From assembly GCA_012523535.1 (NCBI GenBank), contig JAAYII010000241.1, positions 1 through 5,667 of the forward strand: DNA of 5,667 nt, written 5' to 3'. The notes beneath the pieces are model-generated. The model had not been told where the DNA came from. It searched no databases and worked only from the letters and a program-made list of their open reading frames with translations. Shown here in pieces: positions 1 through 4,211 of this stretch. The translations under genes and the position numbers were made by a program. Every line of letters begins with the position of its first letter. Position 1 is the stretch's first letter. The stretch comes from Peptococcaceae bacterium. Its GTDB lineage: Bacteria; Bacillota; Desulfitobacteriia; Desulfitobacteriales; Syntrophobotulaceae.

Positions 1-613
1 GACTAATGGCATGATAGCCTCCGCCTGCAGGATTAGTTCCCCAAATACCTACAATAATCGGTATACCGAGTTTCTGCAATTCAGCGTGACGGAAGAATGT
101 AGTGCCACCGCCTCTGCGATTGGCATAAACTGCTTCTTGCTCCATCAGTTTTACGCCACTGCAGTTTAAAATCCATACTAGAGGCAAGTGTAGCATTTTG
201 GCCATATCAGTTACTCTAAGAATATTCTCGGCTTGTCCGCTCAACCATGCTCCGGCCATAACTTTATTGTTGGAGGCAATTATTACAGCCCACCTACCAT
301 TAATTCTGCCTAAGCCGTCGATGACACCGGTTTGACCTTCTTCATTGTCGGCCGGATCGAAAATAGTATGCAATGGGCACCAGGTTCCCGGATCAACCAA
401 ATATTCTATACGCTGCCAGGCATCCCATTCGCCCTTTTCGTTCATTTTGTCTGTTGCTTTACCGAAGTTCTTAACTCTTTCGACCTCTTTGGCTACCTCT
501 GCTTCCACATTTTTAATTTCTTCTTCATTCTTTTTATTAACCCGGGTCAATTCCTTACCGATATCCGGCATTTTCTTGAAGTATGGATGCAAAGAATATC
601 CACGGCTTCCCAT
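1..613 (-). CDS. gcdA: Glutaconyl-CoA decarboxylase alpha subunit (biotin-dependent carboxyltransferase), N-terminal part
   Basis: Partial gene: 204 codons are present and the rest lies beyond the left edge. The family is usually about 585 residues. The product should be the carboxyltransferase subunit that moves CO2 from glutaconyl-CoA to carrier-bound biotin, giving crotonyl-CoA. Seen in the translation: start MGSRGYSLHPYF, a charged helical stretch (about residues 20-65), LVDPGTW (72-78), GLGRINGRW (100-108), LNCSGVK (149-155), EQEAVYANRRGGGT (158-171) and GTNPAGGGYH (192-201). From memory, these closely match the Acidaminococcus fermentans alpha subunit along the whole readable length, better than propionyl- or acetyl-CoA carboxyltransferases. 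The ATG at 613 is preceded by GAGAGGGGG (622-630) at 8-nt spacing. It follows the biotin carrier gene by 60 bp, so the two are probably co-transcribed. The membrane beta subunit (sodium pump) is not in the window, so ion-pumping is unproven. A related acyl-CoA carboxylase is the main alternative. Confidence 0.9.
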   Translation of the reverse strand, partial: MGSRGYSLHPYFKKMPDIGKELTRVNKKNEEEIKNVEAEVAKEVERVKNFGKATDKMNEKGEWDAWQRIEYLVDPGTWCPLHTIFDPADNEEGQTGVIDGLGRINGRWAVIIASNNKVMAGAWLSGQAENILRVTDMAKMLHLPLVWILNCSGVKLMEQEAVYANRRGGGTTFFRHAELQKLGIPIIVGIWGTNPAGGGYHAIS

Positions 614-673
614 GTTGTTAACCCCCTCTCGTTAGCCTAGTAAAATACCTGGAAACTCTGCTGGTTAGTCTAA

Positions 674-883
674 TTATTCAATTATAGCTAGAACATCGCC
701 TTCTTCAACTTGGTCGCCGACTTTAACTTTAATTTCTTTTACTGTACCGGCATCACCATAAACAGGGTTTTCCATTTTCATAGCTTCAATGATAAACAAT
801 TCGTCGTCTTCAGTAACAGTCTGTCCTACAGATACGTTAACTTCCAGTATTTTACCTGCTATTGGACTGGTTAATTCTGCCAT
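674..883 (-). CDS. gcdC: Small stand-alone biotin carrier protein (biotinyl domain)
   Basis: A 69-residue protein that is almost entirely one biotinyl domain. It carries the biotin that shuttles CO2 between active sites of a decarboxylase or carboxylase. The biotinylation motif EAMKMEN is at residues 33-39, with Lys36 as the expected attachment site, and the two flanking half-domains (TSPIAGKI, residues 5-12; VKVGDQVEEGDVLAIIE, residues 53-69) are complete. There is no Ala/Pro-rich linker or N-terminal extension, unlike classical GcdC and MmdC gamma subunits of roughly twice this length. The start is supported by GGAGGTG (892-898) 8 nt upstream of ATG 883. It is the first gene after a sigma-54-type promoter and lies directly ahead of the carboxyltransferase alpha subunit, its likely partner. 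The gene symbol is by context. It could equally be named an acyl-CoA carboxylase biotin carrier. Confidence 0.92.
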   Translation of the reverse strand: MAELTSPIAGKILEVNVSVGQTVTEDDELFIIEAMKMENPVYGDAGTVKEIKVKVGDQVEEGDVLAIIE

Positions 884-922
884 TGTATATTCACCTCCAT
901 TTTTTATACCTTATTACCTTGG

Positions 923-936
923 GCGGATATTTCCGC
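923..936 (-). promoter_or_regulatory. Small hairpin in the leader of the biotin carrier gene
   Basis: GCGGA and TCCGC form a 5-bp stem around a 4-nt loop. If transcription begins about 12 nt past the -12 element (near 941), this hairpin sits almost at the 5' end of the mRNA, about 25 nt before the ribosome binding site. It could stabilise the transcript. Function is inferred only. Confidence 0.4.
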
Positions 937-951
937 TTATTAGTAAATTAA

Positions 952-968
952 TGCAAAAAACATGCCAA
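952..968 (-). promoter_or_regulatory. Sigma-54 (RpoN) -24/-12 promoter for the biotin carrier/decarboxylase unit
   Basis: Read on the minus strand the sequence is TTGGCATG, four T residues, then TTGCA. This matches the sigma-54 consensus TTGGCACG-N4-TTGCW except for a pyrimidine swap (C to T) in the -24 box. The diagnostic GG (966-965) and GC (954-953) are exactly 10 bp apart. The predicted start of transcription is near 941, giving a leader of about 58 nt to the ATG at 883. Sigma-54 promoters need an AAA+ activator bound upstream; the 14-bp direct repeats about 205-240 bp upstream of the predicted start are candidate sites. No activator gene is in the window. Confidence 0.72.
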
Positions 969-972
969 TGGT

Positions 973-1080
973 ATATTTTAGAACAGGAAAAAGTTATTGC
1001 TGGTTTTATATTGAAATATATGGCTGTTAAGAATAAAAAAATGGCTTAAATATAACCTTATTGTCCTTGTTCTAAAATAT
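973..1080. repeat. Inverted repeat with 13-bp perfect arms
   Basis: The arm ATATTTTAGAACA (973-985) is repeated exactly in inverted orientation at 1068-1080. The 82 bp between are AT-rich and partly self-complementary: GGTTTTATATT near 1002 against AATATAACC near 1050, with bulges. The left arm ends 4 bp from the -24 element of the sigma-54 promoter. It may be a pair of protein-binding sites, a remnant of a miniature inverted-repeat element, or chance in AT-rich DNA. No convincing target-site duplication is visible. Confidence 0.5.
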
Positions 1081-1145
1081 TGTCGTATATTTAATCCTCT
1101 CATAGAATATCCAAGACATCATATTATTATGTACCGAATATTGGG

Positions 1146-1179
1146 CTGTACGGTTATCCTGACAACTGTACGGATATCC
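1146..1179 (-). promoter_or_regulatory. Two 14-bp direct repeats, candidate activator-binding sites
   Basis: On the minus strand GGATATCCGTACAG (1179-1166) and GGATAACCGTACAG (1159-1146) differ at one base and are 6 bp apart, a 20-bp period or about two helical turns. The repeats lie between the thiolase 1 terminator and the sigma-54-type promoter, which suits an upstream activator site for the decarboxylase unit. A weaker relative with a TGTAC core lies at 1130-1134. No binding protein can be named from the sequence. Confidence 0.55.
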
Positions 1180-1235
1180 TTACATTTTTAAACTGTTTGT
1201 AACGATAGCTTTTATAATCTCTTAAGCTGGAAAAA

Positions 1236-1277
1236 AACTCCCCTATTTGATCAAATCATTTGCCAATTAGGGGAGTT
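1236..1277 (-). terminator. Intrinsic terminator of the ctfA-ctfB-thiolase 1 unit
   Basis: AACTCCCCTA (1236-1245) and TAGGGGAGTT (1268-1277) form a perfect 10-bp stem. On the minus strand the stem runs straight into a T tract (1237-1231), the classical intrinsic terminator form, 77 nt past the thiolase 1 stop. The loop is large (22 nt) and contains the palindrome ATTTGATCAAAT (1245-1256), so a more compact inner fold is possible. The opposite strand also has a T-rich tail (GTTGTTTGTTT), but no plus-strand gene needs it. Confidence 0.85.
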
Positions 1278-1353
1278 GTTTGTTTATAAGTTATTTGGAA
1301 ACCCAGGTAATTTTATGTGGGTCCCATTGTAAGGCTTAAGAATTTTATAAGTG

Positions 1354-2529
1354 TTATCTTTCCACCAGGGCTGCTATTCCTTGGCCGCCACCGATACAAA
1401 GGGTAGCCAAACCTTTTTTCGTGTCTCTCTTGATCATTTCATGCAGCAGAGTAACCAAGATTCTGGCGCCACTGGCTCCAATGGGGTGTCCTAAAGCAAC
1501 GGCTCCGCCGTTAACATTAACAATGTCCATATTGAGTTCCAGTTCCCTGCAAACTGCAATAGCCTGGGCGGCAAAAGCTTCATTGGCTTCAATTAAACCA
1601 ATATCGCTTAATTGCCAATTAGCTTTAGCCAGAGCTTTTCTGGTAGCATAAACCGGACCTATACCCATAATTTGGGGATCTACTCCAGCCGATGCACCGG
1701 CAACATATCTGGCCATAGGCTTAAGACCTAATTTCTGCGCAAACTCGGCGGAGGCTAAAACTAAAGCTGCGGCTCCGTCATTAATACCGGAAGCGTTACC
1801 GGCGGTAACAGTTCCGTCTTTCTTAAATGCAGGTTTAAGCTTGGATAGAGATTCAACTGTAACACCTTCTCTTGGGTGTTCGTCAGTGTCGAAGATTTTG
1901 GTTCCGCCTTTGACAGGAATTTCGACCGGAACGATTTCATCGGCAAAACGTTTTTCTTTAATAGCTCTTTCTGCTTTGTTTTGGCTGGCCGCAGAAAACT
2001 TATCCTGTTCTTCCCTGGGGATTCCCCAGCGTTCGGCAATGTTTTCCGCGGTTATGCCCATATGATAATCGTTCATGGCGCACCACAAGCCGTCGACAAT
2101 CATGGTGTCGATAAGTTGGTCATGGCCCATACGGTAACCAAAGCGAGCTTTATTTAAAGCGAATGGAGCTCTGGACATATTTTCTGTGCCACCTGCGACT
2201 ACTACGTCGGCGTCTCCAAGAGCAATGGATTGGGCGGCTAAATTAACGGCTTTCAAACCTGAACCGCAGACCTTGTTGATGGTTAAGGCAGGAACTTCAA
2301 CCGGCAATCCCGCTTGAATGGCAGCTTGGCGAGCCACGTTTTGGCCTAAACCGGCTTGGAGAACACATCCCATTATAACCTCATCCACTTGTTGAGGGTC
2401 TACTTGAGCTCTCTTGAGTGCTTCTTTAATGACAAGGGTAGCCATATCTTTGGCCGGGATATCCTTTAAGGATCCGCCCATGGAGCCGATAGGAGTCCGT
2501 ACAGCGCTAAGAATAACAACTTCTTTCAT
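1354..2529 (-). CDS. thlA: Acetyl-CoA acetyltransferase (acetoacetyl-CoA thiolase), thiolase 1
   Basis: 391 residues, full length for the family. It catalyses reversible condensation of two acetyl-CoA to acetoacetyl-CoA, or thiolytic cleavage in a degradative pathway. Catalytic residues are visible: Cys88 in NKVCGSG (nucleophile), Asn316 in NEAF, His348 in GHPIGASGAR and Cys378 in CIGGGQG. These line up with Cys89, Asn316, His348 and Cys378 of the Zoogloea biosynthetic thiolase. Met157 in YHMGITAEN is typical of short-chain acetoacetyl-CoA thiolases. The start is ATG 2529 (MKEVVILSAVRTP), with GGAGGTG (2539-2545) upstream; a 20-residue upstream extension is possible but has no homology. The gene lies 127 bp after ctfB, with a hairpin between them, and is last in its unit before a terminator. 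It resembles thiolase 2 but lacks that protein's 4-residue insertion. Confidence 0.96.
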   Translation of the reverse strand: MKEVVILSAVRTPIGSMGGSLKDIPAKDMATLVIKEALKRAQVDPQQVDEVIMGCVLQAGLGQNVARQAAIQAGLPVEVPALTINKVCGSGLKAVNLAAQSIALGDADVVVAGGTENMSRAPFALNKARFGYRMGHDQLIDTMIVDGLWCAMNDYHMGITAENIAERWGIPREEQDKFSAASQNKAERAIKEKRFADEIVPVEIPVKGGTKIFDTDEHPREGVTVESLSKLKPAFKKDGTVTAGNASGINDGAAALVLASAEFAQKLGLKPMARYVAGASAGVDPQIMGIGPVYATRKALAKANWQLSDIGLIEANEAFAAQAIAVCRELELNMDIVNVNGGAVALGHPIGASGARILVTLLHEMIKRDTKKGLATLCIGGGQGIAALVER

Positions 2530-2538
2530 AAATAAAAA

Positions 2539-2545
2539 CACCTCC
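2539..2545 (-). promoter_or_regulatory. Ribosome binding site fixing the thiolase 1 start
   Basis: GGAGGTG lies 9 nt before ATG 2529. It is inside the longer open frame that begins at 2589, so it selects the internal ATG and rules out the 20-residue extension, which has no Shine-Dalgarno sequence. Confidence 0.88.
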
Positions 2546-2617
2546 GCCAAAAAATAAATAATGTAACAATAATCCACAAGTGAATACAAAAAATTATTTT
2601 ACCTGTATCAAACAAAC

Positions 2618-2644
2618 TCAGATGGGGCTGATAACCCCACCTGA
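2618..2644 (-). promoter_or_regulatory. Intergenic hairpin between ctfB and thiolase 1
   Basis: On the minus-strand RNA, UCAGGUGGGG pairs with CCCCAUCUGA over 10 bp (one G-U pair) around a 7-nt loop, starting 12 nt after the ctfB stop. The G-U pair becomes an A-C mismatch on the plus strand, so the structure is built for minus-strand RNA. The following sequence GUUUGUUUG is U-rich but broken, so it may be a leaky terminator or a processing/stability element that sets the ctfAB to thiolase ratio. Confidence 0.55.
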
Positions 2645-2656
2645 AACAAATTATAT

Positions 2657-3310
2657 TTATTCCATCGAACCAATTACCTCAGGAATAATTAATTTTGCTT
2701 CTGTTTTGGATTGAATTTCATCTACGGTTACTCCCGGTGCCAGCTCTTTAAGGACAAGGCCTTCAGGAGTTACTTCCATAACGCCAAGTTCAGTAACAAT
2801 AATATTGACTTCTTTGGCTGCAGTTAAAGGCAATCTGCATTTCTTGAGGATTTTGGGCTCACCGTTTTTGGTTGTATGTTCCATGGCAACAATGACCGTC
2901 TTGGCTCCGGCCACTAAATCCATAGCACCGCCCATTCCGGGTACTAATTTTCCGGGTACCATCCAGTTGGCCAGGTTGCCTTCTTCGTCTACTTCCAAGG
3001 CCCCTAAAACAGATACATTTACATGTCCTCCCCGGATAATTCCAAAAGACATGGCACTGTCGAAGCAACATCCGCCGGGAAGGATTGTTACAAGTTGTCC
3101 ACCGGCATTAATAACTTGCGGGTCTTCTTCACCGGGTTTAGGGTTGGGTCCTAAACCTAAGAAACCGTTCTCGGAGTGTAATACGATATGGACGTCTTCC
3201 GGTACATAATTGGCTACCAGGGTGGGCATTCCAATACCAAGGTTAACAACATCGCCGTCTTTTAAAAAGCGGGCAACTCTTTTGACAATTAACTCGCGTG
3301 GTGCTGTCAT
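2657..3310 (-). CDS. ctfB: 3-oxoacid CoA-transferase, subunit B (butyrate/acetate-acetoacetate type)
   Basis: 217 residues, full length. This is the catalytic subunit of a family I CoA-transferase, which moves CoA between an acyl-CoA and a free acid through a glutamyl-CoA thioester. The catalytic Glu is Glu47 in SENGFLGLGP. Other family signatures are NLGIGMPT (23-30), NAGG (68-71), GGHVNVSVLGALEVDEEGN (94-112), NWMVPGK (115-121), GMGGAMDLV (125-133) and VTELGV (172-177). From memory it follows Clostridium acetobutylicum CtfB along its length. The start ATG 3310 has an AGGAGGAGG tract (3316-3324) overlapping the ctfA stop; the genes are 12 bp apart, so translational coupling is likely. Substrates cannot be fixed from sequence: acetoacetate/acetate, butyrate/acetate and succinyl-CoA:3-oxoacid are the options. 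Glutaconate CoA-transferase is unlikely, since its subunits are larger and different. Confidence 0.95.
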   Translation of the reverse strand: MTAPRELIVKRVARFLKDGDVVNLGIGMPTLVANYVPEDVHIVLHSENGFLGLGPNPKPGEEDPQVINAGGQLVTILPGGCCFDSAMSFGIIRGGHVNVSVLGALEVDEEGNLANWMVPGKLVPGMGGAMDLVAGAKTVIVAMEHTTKNGEPKILKKCRLPLTAAKEVNIIVTELGVMEVTPEGLVLKELAPGVTVDEIQSKTEAKLIIPEVIGSME

Positions 3311-3322
3311 TGTATCCTCCTC

Positions 3323-3988
3323 CTAACCTTTAACAATCATATCGACAAAAATGCCGGGGGTCACGATTTCGTCAGGATCCAGGCTGCCTTTAGGCACAAT
3401 TTCATCGGCTTCCACAATAACCAGATCCGCTGCCATAGCCATAAGGGGGTTAAAGTTCCGTGCTGCACGATAGTAGATCAGATTTCCGGACTCATCCGCT
3501 TTGGCTGCTTTTAAGAGAGCAACGTCCGCGCGTAATGGCAGTTCAAGCAAATAGGTCTTACCGTTGATTTCGATTTTTTGTTTGCCTTTTTCCACGACGG
3601 TGCCCAGGCCGGTAGGAGTAAGAAAACCGCCAAAACCGACTCCGGCCGAACGAATTCTTTCAGCGAGGGTTCCCTGCGGGATAAGCTCAACTTCGAGTTC
3701 GCCGGCATGCATTTGTTTACCTGTCTCCGGATTAGTGCCGATATGAGAACCAATAAACTTCTTAATTAGTCTATTAACGACAAGTTTACCGGTTCCCTTG
3801 TCCACAAAAGCGGTATCGTTATTAATAACAGTTAAATTGCCTATACGTTTTTCGATAATGCCGTCCACCAGTGTTTCCGGAGTGCCAACAGCTAGGAAAC
3901 CGCCGATCATTATTGTTTGCCCTTCTTTAATATGGGACAAAGCTTCTTCTCTTGAAACAACTTTTTTCAAACGGAACCATCCTTTCAT
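3323..3988 (-). CDS. ctfA: 3-oxoacid CoA-transferase, subunit A (butyrate/acetate-acetoacetate type)
   Basis: 221 residues from the chosen ATG, close to the usual 215-220. It is the partner of the downstream catalytic B subunit in a family I CoA-transferase. Visible signatures are TIMIGGFLAVGTPETL (25-40), GSHIGTNPETG (80-90), ELEVELIPQGTLAERIR (97-113), GGFLTPTGLGT (120-130), LLELPLRADVALLKA (147-161) and NFNPLMAMAADLVIVEAD (178-195), all shared with clostridial CtfA. ATG 3988 has GAGGAG (3999-4004) 10 nt upstream. An in-frame TTG at 3970, preceded by AAAGGA at 9-nt spacing, would give MKKVVSREEAL, the more usual family N-terminus. A longer frame back to TTG 4063 has no ribosome site. First gene of its unit, behind a consensus sigma-A promoter and a structured leader. 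Confidence 0.94.
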   Translation of the reverse strand: MKGWFRLKKVVSREEALSHIKEGQTIMIGGFLAVGTPETLVDGIIEKRIGNLTVINNDTAFVDKGTGKLVVNRLIKKFIGSHIGTNPETGKQMHAGELEVELIPQGTLAERIRSAGVGFGGFLTPTGLGTVVEKGKQKIEINGKTYLLELPLRADVALLKAAKADESGNLIYYRAARNFNPLMAMAADLVIVEADEIVPKGSLDPDEIVTPGIFVDMIVKG

Positions 3989-3998
3989 AATAAAATTG

Positions 3999-4018
3999 CT
4001 CCTCATATTTTGGAGGAG
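3999..4018 (-). promoter_or_regulatory. Hairpin covering the ctfA Shine-Dalgarno sequence
   Basis: In the mRNA, CUCCUC (4018-4013) can pair with GAGGAG (4004-3999), the ribosome binding site of ATG 3988, giving a 6-bp stem with an 8-nt loop. Pairing would hide the site and could favour the downstream TTG 3970 start or make translation conditional. The stem is short, so the effect is uncertain. Confidence 0.45.
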
Positions 4019-4055
4019 AAACAACAATTCGGCCTGAAAATACTGATCTAGTTTG

Positions 4056-4103
4056 GTACTCAAGCCACTTATAATTCAAGTACTGTGGAAATTAATACTT
4101 GAA
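4056..4103 (-). promoter_or_regulatory. Overlapping inverted repeats in the ctf leader
   Basis: Three segments compete for pairing in the leader RNA: A, UUCAAGUA (4103-4096); B, UACUUGAA (4082-4075); C, UUGAGUAC (4063-4056). A and B form a perfect 8-bp stem with a 13-nt loop. GUACUUGA (4083-4076), overlapping B, can instead pair with C over 8 bp (two G-U pairs) with a 12-nt loop. As DNA, A and B also form a dyad about 20-45 bp downstream of the expected transcription start, a place where a repressor could bind. It resembles no riboswitch class I know. Confidence 0.45.
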
Positions 4104-4128
4104 ATAAACTTAAAATTTATATATATAG

Positions 4129-4157
4129 ATGATAAACAAATACTGGGATGTTGTCAA
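4129..4157 (-). promoter_or_regulatory. Sigma-A promoter of the ctfA-ctfB-thiolase 1 unit
   Basis: On the minus strand a perfect -35 TTGACA (4157-4152) is followed after 17 bp by -10 TATCAT (4134-4129). Transcription should start near 4122, giving a leader of about 135 nt before ATG 3988. The -35 lies 15 bp beyond the thiolase 2 terminator hairpin, so this is the start of an independent unit. Confidence 0.85.
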
Positions 4158-4172
4158 GACGTATAGTGCTGT

Positions 4173-4208
4173 TAAGAAGAGCACCCGGTAAAACGGGTGC
4201 TCTTCTTA
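4173..4208 (-). terminator. Terminator hairpin after thiolase 2
   Basis: A perfect 15-bp stem (4173-4187 with 4194-4208) and a 6-nt loop begin 3 nt after the thiolase 2 stop codon. The GC-rich core GCACCCG/CGGGTGC is flanked by AAGAA/TTCTT, so the U-rich part of the tail is inside the stem and the sequence beyond it (ACAGC) is not U-rich. It probably separates thiolase 2 from the ctf promoter, though termination efficiency is uncertain. Confidence 0.75.
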
Positions 4209-4211
4209 GCC

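Larger units (their letters stand above)
884..1353. other. 470-bp gene-free control region
   Basis: No credible gene is visible on either strand. Short ORFs here lack ribosome binding sites and family resemblance. Going leftward the region holds the thiolase 1 3' flank, its terminator (1236-1277), a pair of 14-bp direct repeats (1146-1179), a 13-bp inverted repeat (973-985 / 1068-1080), a sigma-54-type promoter (952-968), a small leader hairpin (923-936) and the ribosome binding site of the biotin carrier gene (892-898). It separates the ctf-thiolase unit from the decarboxylase unit. Confidence 0.85.

Noticed and set aside
332..640. Plus-strand open frames opposite the carboxyltransferase gene
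   Set aside because: They mirror the gcdA coding region, which reads cleanly on the minus strand to the window edge.
789..1049. 86-codon plus-strand open frame crossing the biotin carrier gene and the control region
   Set aside because: Half is antisense to the biotin carrier and half runs through AT-rich regulatory DNA; no ribosome site and no recognisable domain.
1160..1165. TTGTCA between the two 14-bp repeats as a sigma-A -35
   Set aside because: The only -10 at 17-bp spacing is AATATT, which is weak; the sigma-54 element nearer the gene is a far better match.
1146..1179. CRISPR-like array
   Set aside because: Only two short repeats with a 6-bp spacer, in a promoter region; far too short for CRISPR.
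1301..1322. Hairpin ACCCA/TGGGT downstream of thiolase 1
   Set aside because: A 5-bp stem with a 12-nt loop and no T tract; the real terminator is at 1236-1277.
1761..2039. 92-codon minus-strand frame inside thiolase 1
   Set aside because: Out-of-frame shadow of the thiolase gene.
2530..2589. 20-residue N-terminal extension of thiolase 1
   Set aside because: No ribosome binding site before the upstream ATG, hydrophobic sequence with no family resemblance, and a strong GGAGGTG inside it that serves the ATG at 2529.
2583..2611. Possible promoter TTGATA-N17-TGTATT ahead of thiolase 1
   Set aside because: The -10 is poor and AT-rich DNA yields such matches often; too weak to list as a feature, although a minor internal promoter cannot be excluded.
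2805..3209. 134-codon open frame on the plus strand opposite ctfB
   Set aside because: Antisense shadow of a well-supported gene, with no ribosome site and a composition dictated by the coding strand.
3989..4063. N-terminal extension of ctfA back to a TTG at 4063
   Set aside because: No Shine-Dalgarno sequence, not family-like, and it falls within the structured leader downstream of the sigma-A promoter.
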